Positions 19,921-29,701 of a stretch of DNA of 64,000 nucleotides are shown here, one piece after another. The translations under genes were made by a program, and so were the position numbers. Within the stretch, counting starts at the first letter, position 1; every line of letters starts with the position of its first letter. The DNA lies in NCBI GenBank assembly GCA_019240215.1, contig JAFAYQ010000016.1, positions 62,001 through 126,000 of the forward strand, read 5' to 3'. The stretch comes from Actinomycetota bacterium. GTDB taxonomy: Bacteria; Actinomycetota; Actinomycetes; Streptosporangiales; Streptosporangiaceae. The notes beneath the pieces are model-generated. The model searched no databases, was not told the DNA's origin, and saw only the letters and a program-made list of their open reading frames with translations.

Positions 19921-22911
19921 ATGAACATCGTCGGTCTCCTGGTCTCATGCGCTGCCGCCGTGAGCCTCTGGGTAGGCGCGTCCCGTCAGGAAGCAGGCAC
20001 CGCCCGGGGATACCGCTGGCTGGCCGGGACCGCGGTGTTCTGGTTCGCCGGGCTGCTGGCCGACCAGCTGTTCGCCGGGTCGTTCGGCGGGTCCGGCCCG
20101 CTGTCGCTGGCCGACGTGGCCCCCCTGCTGGCGATGGGGCCGCTGGTGGTCGGGGTGCTGGCGCTGGCGGCCGAGCCGCCCGCCGGGGGCTGGCGGGACG
20201 GCACCGAGCCGGCCATCACGGCCGAGGGGGCCGACTCCCGGTCGATCCTGTCGGCCCTGGCCGACGGCTACGTGATGGCGATCGCGCTGCTCGTCATCGG
20301 CTGGGTCACGCTGTTCGGGGCCGACTACCGGCACTCGGGCGAGGGAGCCGGCACGTTCCTGCAGGGTCTGGTGCACCCGCTGGTCGACGCGGCCGTGCTC
20401 GGCATGCTGCTGCCCGCGCTGACCGCCGCCTGGCGCCGGGTCGGCCTGCCTTACCTGGCGCTGTTCGCGATCGGGGTGGGGGACGCGCTCGGCGTCTCGT
20501 CCCGGCTCTCGTCCGGCCATTCCTCGACCGCCCAGCAGGTGACCCAGATCCTGGCGTTCGTCCTGCTCGGGCTCACCCCCTGGATGTCGCGGGCGCACGT
20601 GCCGGAGATGCGGCGGCTGCCGCGCAGCATCCCCGGCTCGGGCCGGATCGTCGGCTCCGGCCGGGCCACCGTGGTCTCCGCCCTCACCGTCGCGGTGGCC
20701 ACCCTGGTGGTGCTGATCCGCGAGATCATGGGCACCCCCGACTCGGCCCTCGCGGTCGCGGTCGCCAGCCGCCCGGCCGGGCTGGCCGTCATCCTCGCGG
20801 GCGGCGCCGCCCTGCTGGTCCTGGTGGCCCGGGTGCTGGTGCTGATCTGGGAGACCAGCATGGTGCTGCGGGTCTGGCGGGAGTCCAGCGGCAGCCTGCG
20901 CGAGCTGGCCGACCGCACCGCCGACGTGGTCATGGTCACCGACCTGGACGGGCGGATCAGCTACGCCAGCCCGGCCGTCGGCGACTTCGGGTACAGCCCG
21001 GAGGAGATGGTGGGCCTGCGGCTGGCCGAGCTGGTGCACCCCGAGGACCTGTCGGTGGCGCTGCGGGCCACCCAGGCCGCCCTCGGCCAGCCGGGCGACG
21101 ACCCGGCCGCCGACGACCCGGCCGCCGAGGCGCCGGCCGACGAGGCAGCCGACCCTGAGCCCGCCGAGCCGGCCCCAGCCGACGGCGCCAAGGACGCCGG
21201 CCAGGCCGAAGCCCAGGCCGAAGACGAGGTGACCGGCCGGTTCCCGGTCCGGGCGCGGACCGCCGACGGGACCTGGCGGCACATCGAGTCCACGATCATG
21301 CGCTACCGGGTCCCCGGCGAGCCGGACCAGCTGCTGGTCACCGCCCGCGACATCAGCGACCAGGTGGCGCTGCGCCAGCAGGTCACCCACCTGACCTTCC
21401 ACGACGGTCTGACCGGGCTGCCGAACCGGGCCTACCTGGAGGAGCGGGCCCGGGACGGGCTGCGCCGCCGCGGCGACGGCACCGAGGCCGGGGTCGTCTT
21501 CCTCGACCTCGACGGCTTCACCGCGGTCAACGACTCGGTCGGCCACGGCGCCGGCGACCTGGTGCTGGCCCAGGCGGCCCGGCGGCTGCGGGCGATCGTG
21601 CCCGCCCACGACACCGTGGCCCGCTGGGGCGGCGACGAGTTCGCGGTGCTGATCGACAACGCTTCGGGCGTGCAGGACATCGCCGACATCGCCGAGCGGA
21701 TGGCCGGGACGATCAGCTCGGCGCCGTTCCGGGTGGCTGACCGGGACATCGCGATGACCGCGGCCGTCGGGGTCGCGCTGGCCGACGGCTCGCCCCCCGG
21801 CCTGGTGCTGCGCAACGCCGACGTGGCCATGTCCAAGGCCAAGGACAGCGGTGGCGGCCGGGTCGAGGTGTTCGCCGCCCACATGCACGCCGACGTCGTG
21901 CGCCGCCTGGAGCTGGCCAGCGACCTGCAGGGGGCGATCTCCCGGCAGGAGCTGACCGTGCAGTACCAGCCGGTCGTGGACCTGGAGACCAGCAAGGTGA
22001 TCGGGGCCGAGGCGCTGGTCCGCTGGTGGCGGGACGGCGCCGCGGTGCCGCCCGCCGACTTCCTGGACGTGGCCGAGGACTCCGGCCTGATCGTCCCGCT
22101 CGGCGCCTGGGTGCTGTCGACCGCCTGCGGCCAGGCGGCCGCCTGGCGGGCCGCGGGCTGGGACATCAGCGTCTCGGTCAACCTGTCGGCCCGGCAGATC
22201 AACTCGCCCCGGTTCCCGGAGTCGGTGGCGGCCGCGCTGGCCGAGAGCGACCTGCCCGCCGAGGCGCTGATCGTCGAGGTCACCGAGCGGGTGCTGGTCG
22301 AGGACGGCGGGCTGATGGTCGAACGGCTGGCCGACCTGCGGCGGCTGGGGGTCCGGCTCGCCATCGACGACTTCGGCACCGGCTACGCCTCGCTGGCCTA
22401 CCTGCGCGGGCTGCCGGTCGACATCATCAAGATCGACCCGTCGTTCGTGGCCGGCCTCGGCCACGACGACACCCTCACCCTCCTGACCCGCACGATCGTC
22501 CAGGTCGGCCACGATCTCGGCATCATGGTGGTGGCCGAGGGCATCGAGCACCAGGGCCAGCTGCGGCTGCTGCGCGAGATGGGCTGCGGCTACGGCCAGG
22601 GCTTCCTGGTCGCCCGGCCGATGGCCGCGCCCGGGGTCGAGTCGCTGATCACCGGCGGCCCGGCCGGTGGTCACGGCGGGCACGGTGGGCCGGCCGAGCC
22701 GGACCGGCCCGCCGGTCCCGGCGGCGGCGCCGAGCACAGCCCGGTCGCCGACCACCATGCCGTCAGCGGCCTGGCCGACGGGAACGGGAACGGCGGCGGC
22801 AGCCACCGGGACCACGAAGAAGGCCACGGCGACGCCGAGCGCCCGACCAAGCTGGGCCGTGACGCCTACCGGGACTCCGGCCCGAGCATGATCGCCGGCG
22901 CCGCCTCCTGA
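19921..22911 (+). CDS. Membrane-bound GGDEF-EAL protein with PAS domain (c-di-GMP turnover)
   Basis: A 996-residue signalling protein. Residues about 1-330 contain roughly eight hydrophobic segments. A PAS domain follows at about 340-490 (LADRTADVVMVTDLDGRISYASPAVGDFGYSPEEMV), interrupted by an acidic Ala/Pro/Asp-rich insert of about 50 residues. The GGDEF domain is intact (RWGGDEF, 570-574); the allosteric I-site position reads PAHD instead of RxxD. The EAL domain has EAL at 697-699, AIDDFGTGYASLAYL, IIKIDPSFV, VVAEGIEHQGQ and GYGQGFLVARP, so phosphodiesterase residues look complete. The tail is a His/Gly-rich low-complexity stretch. It should be able to make and degrade c-di-GMP; the net direction cannot be read. 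ATG 19921 begins the first membrane segment. Confidence 0.93.
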   Translation: MNIVGLLVSCAAAVSLWVGASRQEAGTARGYRWLAGTAVFWFAGLLADQLFAGSFGGSGPLSLADVAPLLAMGPLVVGVLALAAEPPAGGWRDGTEPAITAEGADSRSILSALADGYVMAIALLVIGWVTLFGADYRHSGEGAGTFLQGLVHPLVDAAVLGMLLPALTAAWRRVGLPYLALFAIGVGDALGVSSRLSSGHSSTAQQVTQILAFVLLGLTPWMSRAHVPEMRRLPRSIPGSGRIVGSGRATVVSALTVAVATLVVLIREIMGTPDSALAVAVASRPAGLAVILAGGAALLVLVARVLVLIWETSMVLRVWRESSGSLRELADRTADVVMVTDLDGRISYASPAVGDFGYSPEEMVGLRLAELVHPEDLSVALRATQAALGQPGDDPAADDPAAEAPADEAADPEPAEPAPADGAKDAGQAEAQAEDEVTGRFPVRARTADGTWRHIESTIMRYRVPGEPDQLLVTARDISDQVALRQQVTHLTFHDGLTGLPNRAYLEERARDGLRRRGDGTEAGVVFLDLDGFTAVNDSVGHGAGDLVLAQAARRLRAIVPAHDTVARWGGDEFAVLIDNASGVQDIADIAERMAGTISSAPFRVADRDIAMTAAVGVALADGSPPGLVLRNADVAMSKAKDSGGGRVEVFAAHMHADVVRRLELASDLQGAISRQELTVQYQPVVDLETSKVIGAEALVRWWRDGAAVPPADFLDVAEDSGLIVPLGAWVLSTACGQAAAWRAAGWDISVSVNLSARQINSPRFPESVAAALAESDLPAEALIVEVTERVLVEDGGLMVERLADLRRLGVRLAIDDFGTGYASLAYLRGLPVDIIKIDPSFVAGLGHDDTLTLLTRTIVQVGHDLGIMVVAEGIEHQGQLRLLREMGCGYGQGFLVARPMAAPGVESLITGGPAGGHGGHGGPAEPDRPAGPGGGAEHSPVADHHAVSGLADGNGNGGGSHRDHEEGHGDAERPTKLGRDAYRDSGPSMIAGAAS

Positions 22912-22919
22912 CCGGGGCC

Positions 22920-22948
22920 GAGACGGCTTGGGTGGACCAAGCCGTCTC
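22920..22948 (+). terminator. Terminator of the GGDEF-EAL gene
   Basis: A perfect 12-bp stem: GAGACGGCTTGG (22920-22931) and CCAAGCCGTCTC (22937-22948) with a 5-nt loop, 9 bp after the stop. No U-tract. Confidence 0.85.
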
Positions 22949-22999
22949 GGCAGGTGAGACAAAGGGGCGACCAAGTTGACGAGGCGGGCCGGACAGGGC

Positions 23000-23059
23000 A
23001 TGGTGTCTGATGTGAACTTGACCTTCATTCTGGTACTTGGACAGCGCGCAGGCCGCTGA
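23000..23059 (+). CDS. ilvB leader peptide
   Basis: A 19-codon frame, [19 protein letters not shown], upstream of ilvB. Its core F-I-L-V-L packs one Ile, two Leu and one Val codon and is followed by G-Q-R-A-G, closely like leader peptides before actinobacterial ilvB genes. A shorter start at GTG 23012 is possible. When charged Ile, Leu or Val tRNA is scarce, a ribosome stalling here would stop the downstream terminator from forming (known mechanism of ilv attenuation; applied here by inference). Confidence 0.8.
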   Translation: MVSDVNLTFILVLGQRAGR

Positions 23060-23114
23060 CCAAGCCAGCTTCTGCGCGCTCCCCTCGACTGCCACCCGGC
23101 ACGAGGGGTTTTTT
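23043..23114 (+). promoter_or_regulatory. ilvB attenuator: pause hairpin and intrinsic terminator
   Basis: AGCGCGCA (23043-23050, inside the leader peptide) pairs with TGCGCGCT (23073-23080), giving a pause hairpin. CCCCTCG (23081-23087) pairs with CGAGGGG (23102-23108) and is followed by six T (23109-23114), one of the few U-tract terminators in the window. The strong U-tract only 34 bp before the ilvB start fits transcription attenuation controlled by the leader peptide. Confidence 0.82.
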
Positions 23115-23148
23115 AATGCCTAGTGTCTCGCCGACAAGGAAAAATCGG

Positions 23149-25368
23149 ATGACTGAGCAGACGAAACCCGCCGCTCCCACGCGCGCCCACGGCAGCCCGA
23201 CGCCGCTGGAAGTCGCGCGGGCGGTGCATCGTGACTCGGCCGGATCCGGCGGCCGCGACGCGGGTGGCCCCGACGCGCGCAGCGACCAGGGCGCCACCGG
23301 CCAGGACTTCCCGCCCCCGGCCGAGGCGGCCAGCGCCGTCCCGGCCAGCGCTGCCCCGAGCAGTGCCACCGCCAGTGCCAGCGCCGCCCCGGCGCCGGAC
23401 GGCAGCGCCGCCCCGGCCACCCCCGCGACCCCGGCCGGCCCGGCCGGCAGCGCCGCCAACGGCACCGCCAGCGCGGTCGCCCACGTGGCGGCGGGCGCGG
23501 GCAGCGCCAACGGCAGCCAGCCCGCCGCCAGCACCACCCCGGCCCCCGTGGCCCCCGGCAAGACCCGCCTGACCGGCGCCCAGGCCCTGGTCCGGGCGCT
23601 GGAGAACGTCGGCGTGGACGTGGTCTTCGGCCTGCCCGGCGGCGCCATCCTGCCCGCCTACGACCCGTTGCTGGACTCGCCCAAGGTCCGGCACATCCTG
23701 GTCCGCCACGAGCAGGGAGCGGGCCACGCCGCCACCGGCTACGCGCAGGCGACCGGCCGGGTCGGGGTGTGCATGGCCACCTCCGGGCCGGGCGCGACCA
23801 ACCTGGTCACCCCGATCGCCGACGCCTACATGGACTCGGTGCCGATGGTCGCGATCACCGGGCAGGTGGCCACCCACCTGATCGGTACCGACGGGTTCCA
23901 GGAAGCCGACATCTCCGGCATCACCCTGCCCATCACCAAGCACAACTTCCTGGTCACCAACGCCGACGACATCGCCCGCACCATCGCCGAGGCGTTCCAC
24001 CTGGCCGGCACCGGCCGTCCCGGCCCGGTGCTGGTCGACATCGCCAAGGACGCGATGACGGCGGAGACCGAGTTCAGCTGGCCGGTGCCGCTCGACCTGC
24101 CCGGCTACCACCCGGTCACCCGCCCGCACTCCCGGCAGATCCGCGAGGCGGCCCGGATGATGACCGGCGCCCGGCGCCCGGTGCTCTACGTCGGCGGCGG
24201 CATCATCAAGGCCGGCGCCGCCCCCGAGCTGCTCGAGCTGGCCGAGCTGACCGGCATCCCGGTCGTCACCACGCTGATGGCCCGGGGCGCGTTCCCCGAC
24301 GGGCACCAGCAGCACCTGGGCATGCCGGGTATGCACGGCTCGGTGGCGGCGGTCGGCGCGCTGCAGAAGTCCGACCTGCTGATCGCGCTGGGGGCCCGGT
24401 TCGACGACCGGGTGACCGGCAACCTGGCCTCGTTCGCGCCGGACGCCCAGGTCATCCACGCCGACATCGACCCGGCCGAGATCTCCAAGAACCGGCGGGC
24501 CGACGTGCCGATCGTCGGTGACTGCCGGGAGGTGATCTCCGACCTCATCACCGCGGTGAAGTCCGAGCACCAGGCCGGGCGGCGCGGCGACCACGACGCC
24601 TGGTGGGCCCAGCTGGACGCCTGGCGCACCACCTACCCGGTCGGCTACGACGAGCCGGCCGACGGCACCCTGGCCCCGCAGTACGTGATCAAGCGGATCG
24701 GCGAGATCGCGGGCCCGCACGCCATCTACGCGGCCGGGGTCGGCCAGCACCAGATGTGGGCGGCCCAGTTCATCAGCTACCAGCACCCGCGGACCTGGCT
24801 GAACTCCGGTGGCGCGGGCACGATGGGCTACGCCCTGCCGGCCGCGATGGGCGCCAAGATGGGCATGCGCGACACCCCCGTGTGGGCGATCGACGGCGAC
24901 GGCTGCTTCCAGATGACCAACCAGGAGCTGGCCACCTGCGTGCTCGAGGGCATCCCGATCAAGGTGGCGGTCATCAACAACGGCAACCTCGGCATGGTCC
25001 GGCAGTGGCAGACGCTGTTCTACGGCGAGCGCTACTCCAACACCGACCTGCGCCGGGCGGGTACGTCGGCCGACTTGCCGGGGGCGGTGCCGAGCGCGCC
25101 CGAGGCCCCGCAGTCGGTGGCCGGCACCCGGGTGCCCGACTTCGTGAAGCTGGCCGAGGCCTACGGCTGCGCCGCCATCCGGGTCGAGCGGCCCGAGGAC
25201 GTGGACGCCGCCATCAACCAGGCGATGGAGATCAACGACCGGCCGGTCGTGATCGACTTCATCGTGCACCGGGACGCGATGGTGTGGCCGATGGTCCCGG
25301 CCGGCACCAGCAACGACGACATCCAGTTCGCCCGCGACATGGCCCCCGACTGGGGCGGCGCCGAGTAA
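23149..25368 (+). CDS. ilvB: Acetolactate synthase large (catalytic) subunit
   Basis: Condenses pyruvate with pyruvate or 2-oxobutyrate, using thiamine diphosphate and FAD, the first common step to Val, Leu and Ile. I chose ATG 23149 because AAGGA lies 8 bases upstream and MTEQTK matches actinobacterial IlvB starts; ATG 23116 is an alternative. Core landmarks are [32 protein letters not shown] (catalytic Glu188), [24 protein letters not shown] and the ThDP/Mg motif [15 protein letters not shown] ... [13 protein letters not shown]. The first about 140 residues are an Ala/Ser/Pro/Gly-rich extension, much longer than in most homologues. It heads the operon with ilvN and ilvC. Confidence 0.96.
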   Translation: MTEQTKPAAPTRAHGSPTPLEVARAVHRDSAGSGGRDAGGPDARSDQGATGQDFPPPAEAASAVPASAAPSSATASASAAPAPDGSAAPATPATPAGPAGSAANGTASAVAHVAAGAGSANGSQPAASTTPAPVAPGKTRLTGAQALVRALENVGVDVVFGLPGGAILPAYDPLLDSPKVRHILVRHEQGAGHAATGYAQATGRVGVCMATSGPGATNLVTPIADAYMDSVPMVAITGQVATHLIGTDGFQEADISGITLPITKHNFLVTNADDIARTIAEAFHLAGTGRPGPVLVDIAKDAMTAETEFSWPVPLDLPGYHPVTRPHSRQIREAARMMTGARRPVLYVGGGIIKAGAAPELLELAELTGIPVVTTLMARGAFPDGHQQHLGMPGMHGSVAAVGALQKSDLLIALGARFDDRVTGNLASFAPDAQVIHADIDPAEISKNRRADVPIVGDCREVISDLITAVKSEHQAGRRGDHDAWWAQLDAWRTTYPVGYDEPADGTLAPQYVIKRIGEIAGPHAIYAAGVGQHQMWAAQFISYQHPRTWLNSGGAGTMGYALPAAMGAKMGMRDTPVWAIDGDGCFQMTNQELATCVLEGIPIKVAVINNGNLGMVRQWQTLFYGERYSNTDLRRAGTSADLPGAVPSAPEAPQSVAGTRVPDFVKLAEAYGCAAIRVERPEDVDAAINQAMEINDRPVVIDFIVHRDAMVWPMVPAGTSNDDIQFARDMAPDWGGAE

Positions 25369-25397
25369 TCGGCGCTGACAAAAGAGGCAGAGTAGCT

Positions 25398-25922
25398 ATG
25401 AGCAGACACACGCTGTCCGTGCTGGTCGAGAACAAGCCTGCGGTCCTGGTGCGGATCGCCGGGCTGTTCTCCCGGCGCGGGTTCAACATCGACTCGCTGG
25501 CGGTCGGCCCGACCGAGCACCAGGAGATCTCCCGGATGACGATCGTGGTGAACTGCGACGAGCACCCGCTCGAGCAGGTCACCAAGCAGCTCAACAAGCT
25601 CGTCAACGTGCTCAAGATCGTTGAGCTCGAGCAGGAGCAGGCGGTCCAGCGCGAGCTGCTGCTGATCAAGGTCCGGGCCGACACCGAGAGCCGGTCCAAG
25701 GTGCTGGAGACCGTCCAGCTGTTCCGGGCCAAGGTGGTCGACGTGGCCCTCGACGCGGTGACGGTCGAGGCCACCGGCAACCGCGACAAGCTCGACGCGC
25801 TGATCCGGGTGCTGGAGCCGTTCGGCATCAAGGAACTGGTCCAGTCGGGCATGGTGGCGGTCGGCCGCGGTGGCCGTTCCATCACCGATCGGGCGCTGCG
25901 CCCGGTCGAGCGCAGCGCCTGA
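25398..25922 (+). CDS. ilvN: Acetolactate synthase small (regulatory) subunit
   Basis: A 174-residue partner of IlvB that raises its activity and mediates valine feedback inhibition. The N-terminal ACT domain is HTLSVLVENKPAVLVRIAGLFSRRGFNIDSLAV; a second ACT-like half follows from about residue 80 (RELLLIKVRADTESRSKVLETVQLF). The length is typical. It lies 29 bp after ilvB with AAAGAGG upstream. Confidence 0.96.
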   Translation: MSRHTLSVLVENKPAVLVRIAGLFSRRGFNIDSLAVGPTEHQEISRMTIVVNCDEHPLEQVTKQLNKLVNVLKIVELEQEQAVQRELLLIKVRADTESRSKVLETVQLFRAKVVDVALDAVTVEATGNRDKLDALIRVLEPFGIKELVQSGMVAVGRGGRSITDRALRPVERSA

Positions 25923-27041
<1,119 letters not shown>

Positions 27042-27045
27042 CCTC

Positions 27046-27088
27046 CGCCCGCCGCCGGCCTGGTGACTTATCGGGCCGGCGGCGGGCG
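27046..27088 (+). terminator. Terminator after ilvC
   Basis: A perfect 15-bp inverted repeat (27046-27060 and 27074-27088) with a 13-nt loop, starting 4 bp after the ilvC stop. G/C-rich, without a U-tract. Confidence 0.85.
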
Positions 27089-27119
27089 AACCCGTTCCGA
27101 TCACCACTAAGGTCTTCCC

Positions 27120-28172
27120 ATGTCTTCTCGCACCATCAGGCTGGCCGTCATCGGCGGCGACGGCATCGGTCCCGAGGTCACCGCCGAGGCGCTCAAGGTC
27201 CTGCGGGCCGCCGCCCCCGACGTGAGCATCGACGAGACCGAGTACGACCTGGGCGCCCGCCGCTGGCACCGGACCAGCGAGACGCTGCCGGACGCGGTGC
27301 TGGAGGAGATCCGCGGGCACGACGCGATCCTGCTCGGGGCGGTCGGCGACCCCAGCGTGCCCAGCGGCGTGCTCGAGCGCGGGCTGCTGCTGCGGCTGCG
27401 GTTCGAGCTCGACCAGTACGTGAACCTGCGCCCGGTCCGGCTGTTCCCCGGGGTCGTCACCCCGCTGGCCAACGTCGGCCCCGACCAGCTCGACATGATC
27501 GTGGTCCGCGAGGGCACCGAGGGTCCCTACACCGGCGCGGGCGGGGTCATGCGCAAGGACACCCCGGCCGAGATCGCCACCCAGGAGAGCCTGAACACCG
27601 CGTTCGGGGTCGAGCGGGTCGCCCGTTACGCGTTCAGCAAGGCCGCCACCAGGCCCCGCCAGAAGCTGACCCTGGTGCACAAGACCAACGTGCTGACCTT
27701 CGCCGGCGACCTCTGGCAGCGGACCGTCGACCGGCTGGCCAAGGAGTTCGCCGACGTGGCGGTGGACTACTGCCACGTGGACGCGGCCTCGATGTTCTTC
27801 GTCAGCCAGCCCGAGCGGTTCGACGTGGTGGTGACCGACAACCTGTTCGGCGACATCCTGACCGACCTGGGGGCGGCCGTGGCCGGCGGCATCGGCCTGG
27901 CCGCCAGCGGCAACATCAACCCCGAGGGCACCGCCCCCAGCATGTTCGAGCCGGTGCACGGCAGCGCGCCCGACATCGCGGGCAAGCAGAAGGCCGACCC
28001 GACCGCCGCGATCCTGTCGGCCGCGATGCTCTGCGACCACCTGGGGCTGACCGCCGAGGCGGCCAAGATCGAGCAGGCCGTGTCCGACGACCTGGTCGAG
28101 CGGCAGGGCGAGTGGGCCCGCCGCAGCACCCCCGAAATCGGCGACGACATCGCCCGGCGAGTAACCGGCTAG
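27120..28172 (+). CDS. leuB: 3-Isopropylmalate dehydrogenase
   Basis: Oxidatively decarboxylates 3-isopropylmalate with NAD+ in leucine synthesis. The 350-residue protein has [20 protein letters not shown] at the N-terminus, the substrate arginines in the actinobacterial arrangement, [29 protein letters not shown] (catalytic Lys region), [12 protein letters not shown] and [22 protein letters not shown] (Mg-binding Asp). The adenosine-binding [21 protein letters not shown] follows. AAGG lies 7 bases before the ATG. It is a separate transcript from ilvC judging by the hairpin between them. Confidence 0.96.
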   Translation: MSSRTIRLAVIGGDGIGPEVTAEALKVLRAAAPDVSIDETEYDLGARRWHRTSETLPDAVLEEIRGHDAILLGAVGDPSVPSGVLERGLLLRLRFELDQYVNLRPVRLFPGVVTPLANVGPDQLDMIVVREGTEGPYTGAGGVMRKDTPAEIATQESLNTAFGVERVARYAFSKAATRPRQKLTLVHKTNVLTFAGDLWQRTVDRLAKEFADVAVDYCHVDAASMFFVSQPERFDVVVTDNLFGDILTDLGAAVAGGIGLAASGNINPEGTAPSMFEPVHGSAPDIAGKQKADPTAAILSAAMLCDHLGLTAEAAKIEQAVSDDLVERQGEWARRSTPEIGDDIARRVTG

Positions 28173-28185
28173 GGCGGTGCGCACG

Positions 28186-28213
28186 GCGCCGCCCGGCCTC
28201 CAGCGGGCGGCGC
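28186..28213 (+). terminator. Terminator after leuB
   Basis: A 10-bp perfect stem (GCGCCGCCCG at 28186-28195, CGGGCGGCGC at 28204-28213) with an 8-nt loop, 13 bp after the leuB stop. Confidence 0.7.
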
Positions 28214-28344
28214 GTCATCCCGGGCCGTCCGCGTCCAAGTTCCGTTCCTGGACGTCCGGGACCGCCTGCGGGAATCCTCCTGCGCTGATCCCGGCGTAAG
28301 GTTTATCGTGCTCCGCCGGGTGACCGGCGGTGTAAGGAGGATTG

Positions 28345-29475
28345 ATGACTGCGACTGAGCCGCTCAAGACCGGGCAGGCCGAGATTTCGTTCGACGTCCG
28401 GCCGTCCGCCAGCCCGGTTCCGGTCGCCGACCGCGAGCAGCTGCTGGCCAACCCGGCGTTCGGCACCCGGTTCACCGATCACATGATCACCCTGCGGTGG
28501 AACCAGGCCGACGGCTGGCACGACGGGCGACTGGAGGCCTACGGCCCCTTCACCCTGGACCCGGCCACGGCCGTGTTCCACTACTCGCAGGAGTTCTTCG
28601 AGGGGCTGAAGGCCTACCGGCAGGCGGGCGGCTCGATCGCGATGTTCCGCCCGCAGGCCAACGCGACCCGGTTCAACAGCTCGGCCCGCCGGATGGCCAT
28701 GCCCGAGCTGCCGGAGGAGACCTTCGTCCGCGCGCTCGAGCTGCTGGTCACCCAGGACCGCGAGTGGGTGCCCGCGGCCGAGGAGATGAGCCTCTACCTG
28801 CGGCCGTTCATGATCGCCACCCAGGCCGGGCTGGGCGTGAACCACCCGTCGTCGAGCTACCTGTTCTCGATCATCGCCTCGCCGAGCGGCGCCTACTTCT
28901 CCGGCGGGGTCAAGCCGGTGACGGTCTGGCTGTGCGACGACTACACCCGGGCCGCCCCCGGCGGGACCGGCGAGGTCAAGTGCGGCGGCAACTACGCGGC
29001 CGCCTTCGTGGCCCAGCGCGAAGCGGTCGAGAACGGCTGCGACCAGGTCGTCTGGCTGGACTCGGCCGAGCACCGCTGGGTCGAGGAGATGGGCGGGATG
29101 AACCTGTTCTTCGTCTACGGACGGGGCGACCAGGCCCGGATCATGACCCCCGCCCTGACCGGCACCCTGCTGCCCGGGATCATCCGCGACTCGCTGCTCA
29201 AGCTGGCCCCCGACCTCGGCATCCAGGCGGTCGAGGGCCGGATCTCGACCGACCAGTGGCAGGCCGACAGCGCCTCCGGCGAGCTGACCGAGGTGTTCGC
29301 CTGCGGCACGGCCGCGGTCATCACCCCGGTCGGCAAGGCCAAGGGCCCGCACGGCGAGTGGCTGGTCGGGGACGGCCACCCGGGCCCGGTCACCATGCGG
29401 CTGCGCGACGAGCTGCTCGGCCTGCAGTACGGTCAGCGCCCCGATCCGTACGGCTGGATCCACAAGGTCTGCTGA
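28345..29475 (+). CDS. ilvE: Branched-chain amino acid aminotransferase
   Basis: Transfers amino groups between glutamate and the 2-oxoacids of Leu, Ile and Val, the last step of all three pathways. A fold-type IV PLP enzyme of 376 residues. It shows FHYSQEFFEGLKAYRQ, RFNSSARRMAMPELPEE, LYLRPFMIA and GEVKCGGNYAAAF, with the PLP lysine just before CGGNY, then WVEEMGGMNLFFVY and ELTEVFACGTAAVITPVG. AAGGAGG at 28334-28340 sets the ATG at 28345; a TTG one codon earlier is unlikely. A U-tract terminator follows. Confidence 0.97.
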   Translation: MTATEPLKTGQAEISFDVRPSASPVPVADREQLLANPAFGTRFTDHMITLRWNQADGWHDGRLEAYGPFTLDPATAVFHYSQEFFEGLKAYRQAGGSIAMFRPQANATRFNSSARRMAMPELPEETFVRALELLVTQDREWVPAAEEMSLYLRPFMIATQAGLGVNHPSSSYLFSIIASPSGAYFSGGVKPVTVWLCDDYTRAAPGGTGEVKCGGNYAAAFVAQREAVENGCDQVVWLDSAEHRWVEEMGGMNLFFVYGRGDQARIMTPALTGTLLPGIIRDSLLKLAPDLGIQAVEGRISTDQWQADSASGELTEVFACGTAAVITPVGKAKGPHGEWLVGDGHPGPVTMRLRDELLGLQYGQRPDPYGWIHKVC

Positions 29476-29488
29476 ACATCATTTTCCG

Positions 29489-29516
29489 AAAACGTCTCAA
29501 ATCCTGAGACGTTTTT
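29489..29516 (+). terminator. Intrinsic terminator after ilvE
   Basis: AAAACGTCTCA (29489-29499) and TGAGACGTTTT (29505-29515) form an 11-bp stem with a 5-nt loop, with T-rich continuation. Confidence 0.88.
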
Positions 29517-29551
29517 GACGAGGGCCGGGCGTCGTGTGGCACACTGCCCAC

Positions 29552-29596
29552 ATGACGTCCGGCCGCATCATTATCGGCAGGCGCGTTAGCGGGTAA
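29552..29596 (+). CDS. cimA leader peptide, isoleucine-rich
   Basis: A 14-codon frame, MTSGRIIIGRRVSG, then TAA. It carries three consecutive Ile codons (ATC ATT ATC) and no Leu. It lies between the ilvE terminator and the cimA attenuator hairpins, and its last codons form part of the pause hairpin. This is the arrangement of an amino-acid-sensing leader, here specific for isoleucine, the product of the downstream enzyme's pathway. Confidence 0.8.
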   Translation: MTSGRIIIGRRVSG

Positions 29597-29649
29597 CGAG
29601 CAAGACCGCTGACGCGCAGACCTCTCGCATGCCGCGAGGGGTCTTTTTT
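29581..29649 (+). promoter_or_regulatory. cimA attenuator: pause hairpin and intrinsic terminator
   Basis: GCGCGTTAGCGG (29581-29592, inside the leader frame) pairs with CCGCTGACGCGC (29606-29617) with one G-T wobble. GACCTCTCGC (29619-29628) pairs with GCGAGGGGTC (29634-29643) with one wobble and is followed by six T. The two-hairpin layout matches that before ilvB. Confidence 0.82.
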
Positions 29650-29701
29650 GTGGCCTCAGCGCCTTTCCGGATGCCGACCCTCGAAGAACGGACCAGCCAG
29701 C

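Noticed and set aside
19945-23028. Very long open frame antisense to the GGDEF-EAL gene
   Set aside because: Typical shadow of a GC-rich gene; translation is Arg/Gly/His-rich without domains, while the plus strand encodes intact PAS, GGDEF and EAL motifs.
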